A stretch of 64,000 nucleotides of DNA from Utricularia gibba (GCA_002189035.1 NEEC01000002.1:1488001-1552000), one strand, 5' to 3'. Positions 20,958 through 34,312 are shown, counted from the first letter of the stretch. Made by a program: numbers and translations. Notes: generated by a model from the sequence alone, not told the origin.

Positions 20958-22393
20958 TTAGTTGGGTGGTGGGAAGAAAATCTCCTCCGCGTTTCTCTTG
21001 GCACTGAACTTTTGCTGCACCTCTGGGGGTACATTGAAAGAAGCCTGAAGCACTTCCGCAGACAGCGCTTTCCAAACTCCAGTCCTTCCAGCTAAGTGAC
21101 TGAACACCGGGCTGCACGTGTAGATAATCACATCAAAACAACGTAGTAACCTTGTCGGATGACTTGTCTAGTTATCTTGACGTATGAGGGAATTGGCTTA
21201 CTTGGGAGTGGTGATTATTGAAAACCAGTCCAAGCCATCAGGATCAGATATCTTGGAGACGACGAAGAACCTCGGAACAATGAAGAGCATCCCTGCCTTA
21301 ACAGTCGTCTCCAACACCCGCTTTCCATCAACACCAACCACTTGAACACGGCCACTCCCTCTCACAATGTATGTCACCTGCAAAGAATCAATGGTTATAC
21401 AGAAAAAAAAGAAAAAAAAAGAATCAGGGATTTGATTCTTGGATGATTTGAAAAGTATACCTGCAGAGCAGAGTCACAGGAGAAACCAGGAGAGCACATA
21501 GCATTCCCATTGAGTCTAACAAGATCGGCTCCGAGGCCAACTTCTCCAACCAAAGGCAAGTTTTTAGTATTGAGCACCACAACTTTCCCACCATCCTTGA
21601 TATCGACATCCAGTGGTGCTTCCTCACAGTTTATTGCCATCCCACTGTAGTGTTCCTTCTTAGGCTCGGGCATCTTAATGCTGGGATCCAGCTTCACGAT
21701 CCCATTCCCACTCTGGCTTCCAACCAAAGTCTTGACCACACTCTCTTCTAAGTCCCATGCTCTGCCACAAACTCGGTCGAAAAACCGGTGAAAATCCCAT
21801 TGGATCCTGTCAAGAAGAAATCAGTAAAAGAACCCCGTTTGTGTGCCTTGGAAGTGTCACCGAGGAAGAGGATCACTAGCTCAGCATCCTCCTTGTTGTA
21901 CCACCACGTGACAACTCCGAAAGGAAGGGCAAGAGCGTCTCCTTTCTTGATCGAAAGCACCTTTTCTTCCTTCTCAGGGAGAACTACTCCAGCAACTCCA
22001 CTTCCTTATCAAAATTAAAATAATCCACTGATCAATACATAAATGAGATCACACACGAGGGAAGAAATCGAGATCACTACGATCAGTTTACAGCATTCGG
22101 ACCAACTAATTCCATCAAAATCGAGATCGCAATTCAGAACCCAGCCTCGATCACATCAGAAACAACGACGATGAAAAAGGAGAAACAGTGGCCGCACCTT
22201 GAAGCACATACGCGACTTTCGCGGAATCGGAGTAACGAGGCAGAGCAAACCCGTTCTTCTCCAGAGCAAGCTTCGCTGCTCCGATATCTCCCTCACGGAG
22301 CATGGGCAACTCGTTCGCACACCATGCGTAGTACGCGCCGCCGTCTCCCCCGTAAACCTCCTTGGATAGCTTGGGCGTCAAATCGAGATCCAT
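20958..22393 (-). CDS. bicupin, 11S globulin/glutelin-like (At2g28680 type)
   Basis: Four exons, 22393-22198, 22004-21461, 21377-21202 and 21111-20958, give 356 residues once a one-base gap in exon 2 is disregarded. That is the same length I recall for the Arabidopsis homologue. It has two cupin barrels: KVAYVLQG with GDALALPFGVVTWWYN in the first, and QVTYIVRGSGRVQVVG with GMLFIVPRFFVVSK in the second. There is no signal peptide, so this is a cytosolic cupin rather than a true vacuolar storage globulin; its function is unclear. The frame breaks at about 21765: TEFV is followed by AEHGT-stop, whereas one extra G would give the expected GRAWDLEESVVKTLVGSQSG. See findings. Confidence 0.85.
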
Positions 22394-22490
22394 TTTCTAC
22401 GCGCAAAGGAAACCGACTATCGAATATACGGAAAAAAAGAATGAGAAGCGGCTGATGACGGCGAGTCAGTAGTGATCATCCGTTAAGGCC

Positions 22491-22500
22491 CTATTTATAA
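22491..22500 (-). promoter_or_regulatory. TATA box of the cupin gene
   Basis: On the minus strand this reads TTATAAATAG, a near-consensus plant TATA box, about 100 bp before the cupin start codon. Spacing leaves room for a 5' UTR of roughly 65 bases. Confidence 0.6.
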
Positions 22501-23577
22501 CAGAAGATTCCATGCATTTCCAACCGATCCCTTCATCACGGAATTGGATTCGCTAGGTTACGGTTTCTCACAACTTTATCTTTAATTTTTAAAATCAAAT
22601 ACAAAAATATTTTCAATTTTCAACTTTATTTTTATCACCCTTACAATTTTGAAGGACAAAAATCAATTAAAAAATCCCAAGATCTTACTCATTGACTCGT
22701 TTTGGGAGTTGGCTTACGTGGCATTGACAAGGTATAACCGTAAGTTAAATAAATTCTATTAAAAATATTTCAATAAAATAGAAGATAAAATTCATAAATT
22801 CATATTTTTTTGAAATAAAATTCACTCGTATATAATAACAAAACTATTCATAAAATATTTTTTCAAAAATAGAAATTTTTCCAAATAGAGCATTAGTATT
22901 TTATACTTGACTTGAGGGTGATTCTATAATTTAATTTTAATAAATTTAACGCTCCTAAACACTACGTCTATTTAAAAAAATAAGAAAATATTTTGTTTTA
23001 AATCATCTTAATAATTTGCAACATTTACATATAATTATAATTATTTATTTATCAAATGTATTTTAAATCTAGATATGCGGATTTTATTTTATTTTAAATC
23101 ATATAAGTTCAATTTTCAATCACTATCGGACATGTTCCAATGTCTAAGTACGAATATAAATGATTAATAGACACGTGGTCTATTTGTTGCTTGCCGGCAA
23201 GAACGAGGCTTTGCCTATGTTGCAACTGAGTTCGTTCGTGGCTGAAGTCGTCCGGGTTGTCTGTTTTGTTGGGCCTATCGGGTTGTTCGACGCCCCGTAT
23301 TAAACCTTTTATTTTAAGCAATATAAATAATATTTGTTCCCAAATAAAATATTATTAATATCATTGTCGGATAATATTCGTGGAAAATAAGGAGAATCTT
23401 GGTCAAGATTCAGTAAAATTCTCACGTTTTATTTCCATATTAAATCACAGGTAGTTCATGAATAAGGAAACAAGTTCGAGTCCTTCCTTTTATATTCAGA
23501 GCTTCCTTCGCAAACCCAGGCTATCTTCGTTCTTGATCGGAGAGGGCTTCTGGAGAGCTCAGGTGGCAATTGCAGAG
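22501..23577. other. AT-rich intergenic region
   Basis: Very AT-rich DNA between the cupin promoter and the next F-box gene. No open frame looks coding. A GC-richer island near 23170-23300 has no recognisable feature. The last 100 bp are probably the F-box gene promoter and leader. Confidence 0.4.
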
Positions 23578-24451
23578 ATGCGGGCCCCACCCAAGAAACT
23601 TGGGAAAACCGGCGTGGACGATCTCCCGATGCATGTCTGGAGCACGATTCTAGCTCGGGTTGCTAATGATTCGATCACGGACGTGTTGAAGGCGAAACTG
23701 AGGTTGAGTTTTGTGTGTTGTGTGTCGTGCTTGGTTTCCTGCTTCTCATAGTTTCCTTGCATTTTCTGTGCAGTTGCAAGATGATGAAGGAAGTCTGTGA
23801 CGATTCTTACGTATATAGTAACGCCAACTTGATGGAATTGGAGACGTGGTTGCCGTGGAGGCGCGGGAGTGATCAAGATCGGAAAAATGTGCGGGCTTTT
23901 CTTACCAGGTGCGAGGAGTCTTCGAATCCGGAAACCTTCATCCGACGATCACTGGTAAGCACGGCGACTGACTCTCCTTCTGTAGACGGCGCTTTCATCT
24001 CCATCAATCCTTTATGCAGTGCGCCTTGTTCGGTGGGGCGGAATTCGCGAGCGAAGAGGATCGGCATCGTGGACGCCACGAATTGGCGATGAAATGTTTG
24101 GAAAAAGCCATAGCGCTCGGCAGCCTGGAAGCGCGCTACGTGGCGAGCATAGCGATGGTCTTCGCCGGGGACGAACAGGTGAAGACGGAGGGTATAAAGT
24201 CTCTGGCGGAGTTGAAGAGATGCAGGACAGGAATGAATAAGATCCAAGAATTCAGAAAGAAAACGGCGTCGTTCCTCCGCGTAGTTACCTGGCGAGGAAA
24301 TGGATGCCGCAAGAGGGTAGAGAGTCCCCGTCTCCGATGCGGCAAACGCCACACCAGGGTAAACAAATGGGCGCTCGAAGAAGACGAACTGGTGGCGTGC
24401 TGTGACATCTGCAGTGCCAATGTAGACATCGATGCCTTTTCTAGCTTTTGA
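23578..24451 (+). CDS. F-box protein, At1g67623/At2g35280-like
   Basis: Three exons, 23578-23702, 23774-23954 and 24020-24451, join in phase to give 245 residues. The N-terminus DDLPMHVWSTILARVANDS, then TDVLKAKLSCKMMKEV across the first intron, is the divergent F-box of this plant family. The middle part (HELAMKCLEKAIALGSLEAR, YVASIAMVFAGDEQVKTEGI) looks like Sel1/TPR-type helices, as in its relatives. The C-terminus is Cys/Arg-rich (RLRCGKRHTR, CCDICSANVDIDAF). It presumably acts as an SCF substrate adaptor; the target is unknown. The start at 23578 was chosen because the upstream part of the frame is not conserved-looking. Confidence 0.75.
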
Positions 24452-25121
24452 GAACACACTCCACTGTGTGAGTTCCCATGAAGATGCATCTTGTTGGAAA
24501 TTTGGTATTGGATAATATGTTGATATTGGAGGAGAGTTGTGGAATCCCACTAAACCTAAGTTTTTGCCTTAAAATTGATTAGATTCAATCATCTATATGT
24601 TCAACCGTGTTAGATTGATTTATAAAGATCGAGATCTTGTTCTGAATGAAATTCTTAAATTTTGGGGAATCGAGAAATCATTTAGGATAACGTCATATGG
24701 TTCACTAAGGTGACCCAGAATTAGTGAAGGGGGTCTCTGAATTATTGGGGTAGTATAGAGGTACAGGTGCGTCTGAATAGGAGCACACTACAAGTTGATG
24801 TATGTCCCTTGTCCGAAAACAGAGTGGAGCCACGCACACGCGCGTGGCCCATGAAGTTGTCCTCCTGGATCCATAAATACATGCCTACGGGTACATACAT
24901 ACACCTGCACCCATTCCTTTTACCCTCGAAATAATTTAACCCGTTCCTGATAAGGAGAGCCAGCAGAGTTAGTAGGATCCCTCTGACATCCATCCATCCA
25001 TCCATTCGTCTCTCCGACTCCCCACTTCATCCCTCTGAGCTTCCATTTTACCTTCTAAACCAGTCCCCGGATTTGGGCCATTTCCAGTGGTCTGTGTTTG
25101 TGGTGTTTCTCTCTCGGCGCC
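24452..25121. other. intergenic region and MYB promoter
   Basis: Contains the 3' flank of the F-box gene and the upstream region of the MYB gene. A short CATC/ATCC microsatellite lies at about 24988-25006. A possible TATA (CATAAATACA) lies near 24870. The stretch 25007-25121 is CT-rich, like a leader. No other gene is seen. Confidence 0.4.
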
Positions 25122-26217
25122 ATGAGCTGCTCCTCGGATTCCTCATTGGTGTACAGAGATTTGGGGTGCCTGTCTATAGACCTCGGCGCCGATCAGTTCC
25201 CTTCTCCTGGAAAGAGGACGAGTGAGGGCTCTGGTGGTGATCTGAAGGAAGATTTTTCACCCAAGAGGCAGCAGCAAAAGCAGGTCTTCACTAGAGGGCA
25301 CTGGAAGCCTGATGAGGACTCCAAGTTGAAGGAACTTGTGGCGGTGTACGGCCCTCAGAACTGGAACCTGATAGCAGAGAAGCTACAGGGAAGATCAGGT
25401 AGTCCCAATTTTTTTTCAGCAGCACTTTTGGGTTTGGCAAGTTGTTTGATTTGTGTGGTTTTCGGGCAGGTAAAAGTTGCAGGCTTAGGTGGTTTAATCA
25501 GCTGGATCCGAGGATTAACAGAAGGGCTTTCAGCGAGGAAGAAGAGGAGAAGCTTATGGCGGCTCATAGACTGTACGGTAACAAATGGGCGTTGATAGCG
25601 CGGTTGTTTCCGGGGAGGACGGACAACAGCGTGAAGAATCATTGGCATGTAATAATGGCGAGACGATACCGGGAACAATCCATCGCTTCTAGAAGGAGGA
25701 AGATGCGCCAGTTCATTTTCAACACGAGGGAGCATGATGACGAGGCCGATGATGACTTTTTCGGTTACGGACCCCCACCGGCCAACTTCTCCGGCAACTG
25801 TGGCGGTGGGGTTGCGCCACCTCCGCCCTCAATCGCTTACTTTCCAGGTCAGAGAGCTTGCTTCACCCCAAAACCATTTTTCTCCCTTTTAGACCTTTTA
25901 CCATCGCAATTTACTCTTGAATTCCAATCTTCTCGTGAGGTATGGGAATCTATGAGGTTGACAAACTGTGATAGTTTATGTCAGGGAGCAGCAGCAACGG
26001 CAGCACTTTGAACCAAACTCCATGCCTTGTGCTTTACCCAGAAAGCAACACCTACTGTAATTTCCCCTCACACTTCACTTCATCAACCCATCAACACCAG
26101 CAGCAGCAGGAGAAGCAGGAGAAGCAGCAAATCTCAGCCGTCGATCCCTCCACACCGGATGACGATATCGGTGGCGCTCCTCCGTTTATAGACTTCCTCG
26201 GAGTCGGAGCCTTGTGA
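25122..26217 (+). CDS. R2R3-MYB transcription factor, MYB52/54/105/117-like
   Basis: Three exons, 25122-25398, 25470-25847 and 25985-26217, encode 295 residues. R2 spans about residues 57-106 with Trp61, Trp81 and Trp100. R3 begins with Phe in place of the first Trp ([12 protein letters not shown]) and continues through [20 protein letters not shown] to NHWHVIM. The signature [20 protein letters not shown], and the introns inside R2 (after the first Gly codon base) and downstream, match subgroup 21 (MYB52, 54, 56, 105, 117), nuclear regulators of secondary wall and organ-boundary programmes. The C-terminus is Gly/Pro- and Gln-rich. A 25098 ATG lies upstream in the same frame; 25122 matches the usual N-terminus length better. 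Confidence 0.9.
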
Positions 26218-29200
26218 AACAGGATTTGCTTAAAAAGGGATGATTCTCTCGATCTTTTCTAGTCATTTCACGCCGTTTCCCTGTTTATTTTATTGCAACA
26301 CTTGCTTACGTTTTACATCATAACCCCTGTAACTCAAAGCTCTCAATATAACCTCAGTCGTACACAACATGTTCCCTTTCAAAGGAAATAAACAAATAAT
26401 TTTCAGCAATCCAGACAGTCCCCAAAGGAAACCCTACAATGCCCATCACCCGTCAGAAGAGGTGCCATTAATATCTCCCCGGTGTCCAGTCCAGAGGGAA
26501 ACCCTACGAGGCAACGAAATGGTCTGGGGACATTTGGAACAATCTGGGCGCAGTTAGACGATTACCACCCACTAGATCAATGCGAACTCATCACTCAGTG
26601 GGTAGAAAGGTGCGTCTTTGGGAGTCGCGGCATGTCCCTGAATTCTTCTTACGGACCCGACACAACGAATTGGGATTTTAATAGTGGAAATTACAGGGAG
26701 CTCGTGGAAAAGGCACAGAAATAGGAAGACGACGCCCCCTCCCATGAACCTGCAACGCTCAGACACAACCTGGTTCTCAGTAGAGGATAACGCAATTCTG
26801 CCGAGAAGATGTCCGGTTTTCCAAGCAGAGGATGTTTTCGTAATTTATGCGGTGAACAGTGATCCTTAACTCCTAGGAATGATCAGATTTTGCTGCGTCC
26901 AGAGCTTTTGGGTTCCCGGCGGGGGTTCAAAATTTTTCCTTTTTGGTGCTAACGTACTGGGAAGTACGTGTTGCGACACTAGGGTTACGTGGGCTTCTGT
27001 GTGTCGTTACGGAGAATTGAATTCTGAAAAGGGATGATGCAAAAACAATGGCGAGTGAGATGTGGTTGATTAAAGAATCTTTTGCCTGCGACACTCAGAT
27101 TTTTTCCTTCCCTCATGCTGATGAGGCCCACGTGACACGAACAGAGAGAAGGAGGGAGGTTGCATGGGAACGAGGCGATGTAATCTCACTCAGTAATCAG
27201 AAAGAGTGAAAAGAAAGGAGAGAAAACGAGGGAGCTGCATTAATGGAGGATGCCAAGGCTGGGCCTGGGGTTCCGCATTAGAGGAGTTGGAGCAGACGTG
27301 AGCTGGAGGAGCTACGGCTAAATGACAGCGGAATTGCGGTCTTAAATGGGCTCATCCCGGCCCCCGTCTGTCTGCAAGCATTGCTGTTTCAACAACTAAA
27401 CTATCATATCCACAACCCCCTCTCCTGGCGCCTTCCCCTCGTTTCCTTTTCCCAAAACACACCTGTTCTGGTAGCCGAACCCTGTGCCACACAGCACTAT
27501 CTCACTGGAACCATCCTCGACAGCTAACCCTGCTGCTGTTCCAGAAGTAGAAGAAAGAACCCACCCCACCCACGAGGCAACAGTAGCTTGATAGGAACAA
27601 GCACGCCGCTGTTTGGTTGTTTAAAAGAAAGAAAGAAGTGGGGAACAGCGAGCAGCATCAAGTACACAGACAGCGCGAGCTGTAGATTAGAATAATGGAG
27701 GCATTGAATGTGCCCCAGCACCCTGACTTTTACTTGGATTCAAGTAGAGCAAGGAAGAAGAACAAGGGGAGGGGAACTGGGGAAGGAAGGGACCCGCCAT
27801 CGCCAACTACCTCAATTATACCCCCTTTTTTGCTACATACTTTTAAGCCTTCCCGGTAGGCGATGCCCATTGAATATTTCCAGAAAAAGGACGAAAGGAT
27901 CGAACTCATTCAAGATGCGTATCTTACTGCCAGCTGTCACCACATTTGTATTTGTGCCCCCCTTTTTTTATTATTCTATCTCACTCACTCTCCGTGATTC
28001 TATTTTTCACGGTTAAAAAAATACTCAAATAAAATAAAAAAAGACCCCATGAATATTATATTAAGTTTAAAATTATATGAATATAATCAATTTAGACATT
28101 CTAAAGCTGCTGTAAATAATAATATAAAATTAAATTAAATATTATAGTTTTTTCTATTTAATCTTTTATTTAATGATTAAATTTAATCTTTTGTAAAACT
28201 ATTGTATGATATGACTGTATTTTTAAAATAGATAAAAATTGAATCTTATAATTTTTATATTTAATCTTTTATTTAATAATTAAAACAGATATTTATAAAA
28301 TTGAATATCCATAATCTCAATTTATGATTTTTTTATAGAACATTTAAATGTTAGAATCTTTAAAAATTAAATAGAATAAATTCATGAAATTTTTAACATA
28401 GAATAGATCTTAAATACCAAAGAATATGTGTATGAAAAACTAATATCCCAGAAAATTGTTTGGAATAACTTTCATATTTTGTATATGTGGAGTTAGGTAT
28501 ATTTAGATATTTTATTTTTTTAAAAAAAAACATTATTGATAAGAAACAGGATATAATTATTTAACGAGTTATCTAGATATAAAATATTAAGAAGATGAAG
28601 ATTGAAGCATTTAAAATAAAATATATTATAAAAAAGAAATATTTACTTTTGGCGTTTATTTGAAAAGAAATATAGACGTTATGTGATGGTGGTGACCTAA
28701 TAGGGTTTGGGACACGAGAACAAGTATGTTTTGGGACTGGGCCCTTTTATGCTTTCTAAGTAGTTCGAAGGGGGTTGTTAATATTACGTCATCTGTGGCA
28801 TCAATGGGTGACATACTACGAAAGAGTCACATGCTAATGGGCCTACACTGTCGGGCCTTGGGAATTCAAAGCCTTAAATGTCGGGCCGAGTACTCGGTAA
28901 GCCCAATAGGACCATGGATGCATGACCGTGCATGTTTGTTCTTCCAGTTCCAGGTATTCTAAAACTATAAGATTGTGTTTGCTAGAAAGTATAAAGATGG
29001 ATAATTAAATGAAAAAATAAAAACATGATGTTTGGTAGGTGAAATAAATTATACTTTGAATAATTTATACCATGAATGTAGAATAAAATTATCATGTTAT
29101 ATATCCCTCTTCATATACTCCATTTTATTCCAAGTATAAATTATACATGTACCAAACACAATAATAAAATGTATGTTTATTATATTTTCGTATCCCAAGG

Positions 29201-29317
29201 AAAAAGCGGTATAACTTTTACTAAAAAGGAATGGCATTGCATCAGGGAGCGTGAATTAACAGTTGCTTCAAAAACAAAACGGGAAAAAGAGAGCAGGAAG
29301 CCTTCTCTGGGTATTTC
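26218..29317. other. long intergenic region
   Basis: Three kilobases without a supported gene. The start is probably MYB 3' UTR. A small open frame at 27695-27859 (54 codons, beginning MEALNVPQHPDFYLDSSRAR) has a plausible start and basic middle but no recognised family, and no continuation was found. From about 28020 to 28720 the DNA is extremely AT-rich. Around 28735-28920 there are TGGGCC/GGCCC motifs of promoter type, and then more AT-rich DNA leads to the tRNA. Confidence 0.4.
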
Positions 29318-29389
29318 TATCAGAGCCAGGTTTCGATCCTGGGACCTGTGGGTTATGGGCCCACCACGCTTCCGCTGCGCCACTCTGAT
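29318..29389 (-). tRNA. initiator tRNA-Met (CAT)
   Basis: On the minus strand this 72-nt sequence folds as a tRNA: acceptor ATCAGAG with CTCTGAT and terminal A, anticodon stem with GGGCCCATAACCC (anticodon CAT in a loop flanked by GGG/CCC pairs), and T-arm CCAGGATCGAAACCTGG. An A1-T72 pair, the three G-C pairs next to the anticodon loop, and ATCGAAA in place of TTCGA in the T-loop region are the hallmarks of eukaryotic initiator tRNA. It agrees with the plant consensus as I know it. It is isolated from other genes. Confidence 0.96.
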
Positions 29390-29927
29390 TGCTGATGATG
29401 AAGCTACTGTTTTATTACTCTGTTTTATTTTTTAATCACAACCTCCAACATCATGTTCCTGTGATCTAGAGTTGTAGGGACAGACGCACATCTCACCTTA
29501 TTATTGAGTTGACTGTTTGGATTTCTACATCAATGATGCGCTTATGCTGACATATTCTGAGTAGCAGGGGAATAAAATGAGTCCAAGAAAGTGAAGGGAG
29601 AGCGAAGTAGGCACAAAATTATGCAGCATTCCCTGTCTCATTTGATGTGTACCCTTTCTGCATCTGGGAACTCCTGTGTTTCTGTCCCAGTGAAAAAAGG
29701 AAGACTTGGAGATGGTGGCTCTTGCCCCAGTGACACTCAGGTAAAATTATTCATGAAACATGACTTCCAACACTGAATACAAACCATACAACACGACTAC
29801 AAACCAGCTACAACCGACATGGTGATATCACCGACAGGTTTTCTTTGCAGATGTTTAAAAATCAGATTTTGTATTCGCTCATTCAATACAAAATGTGATT
29901 TTTAAAGGGTGGAATGAAGGATCAGGG
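29390..29927. other. intergenic region
   Basis: Between the tRNA and the 3' end of the PKS gene. It likely holds the PKS 3' UTR near its right end. No coding or RNA feature was recognised. Confidence 0.4.
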
Positions 29928-31015
29928 TCATATGGTGCCTCCCGCATCGGAAACCTTGAGTTTTCTGAACGATGATGGTAATAATCTCCGATGAGAGGTC
30001 TTTGTTCCTCCTCTGAGTGCATTCTCAACAACCCCAACTGCTTTGTCGCTCTTACAGGCAGAGAAAAGGATGGATTTTAGAAGCAACTTTCTTCCCGTTT
30101 TTGAATTATGATCAATGATGCTCTGCTTCTTGTAGTCGTCGGCGGCAATATCGCAGAAATCGCCCACCGCGCTGGCCGTGATCACACTCCATTCCACGCT
30201 TCCTTCACTCGGAGGGTAGCAGTTTTTGTCACCGGATAAATCGTCGGAAAATACAGGGCGTCCTCTGGATATGCTCTCGATCTCAAACAAATCCGAGCTA
30301 TTGTCGCTATCGCTCTCGTAATATACTTTCTCTTCAACCCATTTTCTCTCCAGATTCATGCTCATCTTACCTGTTCAGAAAATCGGATTTCAACTTCATT
30401 CCGTTGTTACTATCTCGATACAAGATTTACGATGGAATGATTTTGGGAAGCTAAATGGACAAAGAACAGTTTACCGAATTCGGGTATTGTAGACCAGATT
30501 TTCAGGGGTGTTCTAATCGCCGTGCCGCCGCCGTACGGTTGACTTCCGGCACTGGAACTAAAAACAGGTAAAAAGTTGGAACTTGGGTGATCCCAACCCA
30601 TGTTTCGATCTTGTGATTTGCCCCTTCGCTTCGGTACATCATCGAAATCTGCACTTTTTGTCATTTTGTCAGCGACGTGATCATCAGCAATGTCCACATA
30701 ATCTTTGTCCGTACAAGAACAGTTGAAAACGGCGGCTGCTCTGTTTTCTCCCTGTTTCCCGCTTCTTGAATAGGTGGTATTCAGCAACGAGCTTCTGCTG
30801 TTTCTACTCGACATCGTACTGCCACAAGAAAGACCCTCTCTACCGGTAAATACGTCACCGTCGGAATACAGATCCTCGCTGAAGTACTTTTCAGCAGCGA
30901 AAACATCAATCTCGCGGAGATCTTCATCTCGATCCCTGACAATAGCATTCCAATTCTGGGGTTTTACGTTGAACTGGAAGGATGGATCTACACACGGGTT
31001 AGCTGGCCTCGACAT
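29928..31015 (-). CDS. PHYTOCHROME KINASE SUBSTRATE (PKS)-like protein
   Basis: Exons 31015-30475 and 30370-29928 give 327 residues. Conserved PKS blocks appear in order: REIDVFAAEKYFSEDLYSDG near the N-terminus, SSRNSRSSLL, the Cys-containing FNCSCTDKDYVDIA, and a C-terminal ESDSDNSSDLFEIESIS. PKS proteins bind phytochromes and phototropins at the plasma membrane and act in phototropism, leaf flattening and hypocotyl growth. The protein is soluble and rich in Ser, Asp and Gly, as is usual in the family. The intron (30371-30474) splits a Gly codon. I do not recall an intron in Arabidopsis PKS1, so the gene model should be checked. The paralogue number cannot be assigned. Confidence 0.8.
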
Positions 31016-32309
31016 TTGTGTCCTTGAGATTGAAGAAGCAGACTGGTTTGCGAATCAGGGTGGCGAAGGCGAAGGGAGGGAGACGGAGCGAGAAGGCATT
31101 TCAATTTTGAACTTGAAACCCAATGGGCGTGGCAAATGGAAATGGCGTCGTTTTATTCTGAAACTTTGCAGGTTATCCCAAGAATCTCCACCTTATCGCG
31201 ACACGCCGCCTGCTAACATGCGCCACACGCTTATATTAGTTTCGTTCCTGCAAATCGTGATATTTTACGCCATGTCCCATCTCCCTCCGACGAGCGACGT
31301 GTCCCATCCTCGTAGGCGGAGCCCATCCTGAGGAGGCGCTTCGGCCATACAAAACAGAAAAAGGGTTACATCAGTCATCATTTTTGTAAGAAGAATCCAA
31401 AAAAACATCATCAACGTCGCACAATTTGATTGGCCGCATCGGAGTAATGAGGGATCGCGACTCGACAACCCAATGTTGGTGATTCCGATCTCATCCATGG
31501 GGGGCATCCCCTCCTGGGCTTCGTTCAAAGACCAGACACAGCTCATCGTGCATCAGCACCGGATGGGGATCCCGCGTCGGCCACCAGTAATGGCTACGGG
31601 TCGCCGTCGTGCCTGCCACCCAATCTTCGATCATGTCCGGTGGATCGTGAGTAATGACCATCGTCGACCTCCGGTGGCCGAGCGAATGGTGATTTTCTAC
31701 GAATGTCGGCAGCCAATCGCAGGTAGTCGTCGTTCTCAGCGGTTGACAATAGATAGTGATCATCAGTGTTTGTTCTTTGTAAACATGCAGCCAACCCACT
31801 ATATGCAAAATACGTCCAAAAATGTTCCCAAGGAAGAGCCAAGGGATTTGAGTCCTATTTTCACATCATTGATATGCAATCATTCGTTTCTTCTCTGCAT
31901 TAAACAAACTAATCATCACATGCTACGGGAAGAGGAAGAGGAGTTTTGCAGCTATTTCTGGACTGTAGCAAACAGTACAGTGGGTGTTTAATAATTGCCT
32001 CATGAGAGACAGCCTTCTGTGGAGATCACTCCAAAGACGTCATTTTTAGTTTGTATTGGATGCATTGAGAAGACACCCGCCACCTGCACTCCTATTTCCT
32101 GGTTAATGGTGTCCGAAATGCTTTGAAAAATGGCTCCTTAGTCTGTTGAGAATAGAATGTGTAGCTACAAGGCACTTCTTCCATTAATGCAGCAGCAAAC
32201 CAAGTGTAAAGGGAGTTTCTTGACACTAAAAAGCAGTAATGCGCCACGGTTTACTGAAATGCCAAAGCTTCAAAACTTGCCGAGTTGAATTTCTTTTGCT
32301 TCTCCAGGT
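31016..32309. other. intergenic region between PKS and eL34
   Basis: Includes the PKS promoter (from 31016 upward) and the eL34 3' flank (near 32309). Open frames at 31473-31991 and on the opposite strand overlap each other, have no domain and are judged to be chance. No RNA gene was seen. Confidence 0.4.
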
Positions 32310-33420
<1,111 letters not shown>

Positions 33421-33822
33421 ATCCCGAAGTTTCAGTGCAGAGCCCAGAAAAGGTCCCTGCCCTTTGCAACCTAATCCTGGCCACGTATGGACCTATTTAT
33501 CTCTTTCTATTTTTATAAAGGCCACAAGTAAATTAATTTCTAACAATAACAAACAGCCCCGATACTTTGAAGAAATTACAAAATCGAACCAATTAAAATA
33601 ATATATCAACGTGTAGTCAGATACTAACTGATTCGAGTTGCATACGTAGAAAGTGAAGTGATTTCAGTGAACTATAGGGTCAAAAAGAGAAATCCAAAAG
33701 CACCACACACACGCCTTAAAAGTTAAAACATACCCCCTAATCTTTTTACATTTCGCTTTTTACTCCCCTAACTATTCCCTAATTTCTAAAAACCCTCTAA
33801 ACCTAAGGGGATGCCTTGCTGC
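33421..33822. other. intergenic region
   Basis: Between the eL34 promoter and the 3' end of the acidic-protein gene. The right part, near 33720-33822, is probably 3' UTR. Nothing else is seen. Confidence 0.4.
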
Positions 33823-34230
33823 CTACGCGAGGAACTCGCAGTAGCACTCCGATAATTTCGCCGCGGCCTCATCGTCCAGCTCCCAGAACGCATTGTCGTC
33901 TCCGCCGTCAACGTTCCTCTTACTCGCATCCTCCGTACTGTTCGCAATCCCTAGCTCGTCTTCCTCCGCCTGGATAACTGAGCAGCCGTTGATTTCCCGC
34001 ATGCCTTCACCCTCCGACGCCGCCTCGGCGTGCGACGGAGATTCGAGCTCTCGCTGGAAGCTTGTTAGCATCGCCAATAGCTCCTGAGTAACATCTCCGT
34101 CGTCTTCGTCGTCGTCAAGGAGTTCGAGAATGGAGTAGTCGTAGGGCTTCGGGCGCTTGGGGCTGCGGCTTGAGTCGTCGGAAGTAGCACCAGTTTCGTC
34201 TCGTTGGCGTTTCGCCTGAGTCTCCGCCAT
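33823..34230 (-). CDS. unrecognised acidic protein
   Basis: An intronless 135-residue frame starting MAETQAKRQRDETG. It contains SPKRPKPYDYSILELLDDDE, with a basic SPKRPKP motif that could be a nuclear localisation signal. A Glu/Asp-rich middle contains QELLAMLTSFQRELE, a possible amphipathic helix, and the protein ends FWELDDEAAAKLSECYCEFL. There is no signal peptide or membrane span. High GC, a TATA box at a suitable distance and clean coding-like codon use all support a real gene. I do not recognise the family. The frame is open further upstream to 34347, but the ATG at 34230 has the better context after the TATA box. Confidence 0.65.
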   Translation of the reverse strand: MAETQAKRQRDETGATSDDSSRSPKRPKPYDYSILELLDDDEDDGDVTQELLAMLTSFQRELESPSHAEAASEGEGMREINGCSVIQAEEDELGIANSTEDASKRNVDGGDDNAFWELDDEAAAKLSECYCEFLA

Positions 34231-34302
34231 AGAAGAATGCTGAGGTGTAAAATTAGGGATGAGGATAAAGAAAGCAGACGAGGACAGAGACTCGGGTATA
34301 CG

Positions 34303-34312
34303 GATATATATA
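34303..34312 (-). promoter_or_regulatory. TATA box of the acidic-protein gene
   Basis: The minus strand reads CTATATATAT about 75-80 bp before the start codon at 34230. It is preceded by TGGGC-type sequence (GGGCTGGGC). This supports the start choice for that gene. Confidence 0.6.

Noticed and set aside
25355-25735. Antisense frame over the MYB repeat region
   Set aside because: It is the complement of the conserved MYB exons and intron 1.
26369-26869. Series of short overlapping frames after the MYB gene
   Set aside because: They are mutually exclusive, without motifs, and probably 3' UTR or intergenic.
31473-31991. 172-codon open frame between PKS and eL34
   Set aside because: No recognisable domain, a competing open frame on the opposite strand, and low-quality codon pattern.
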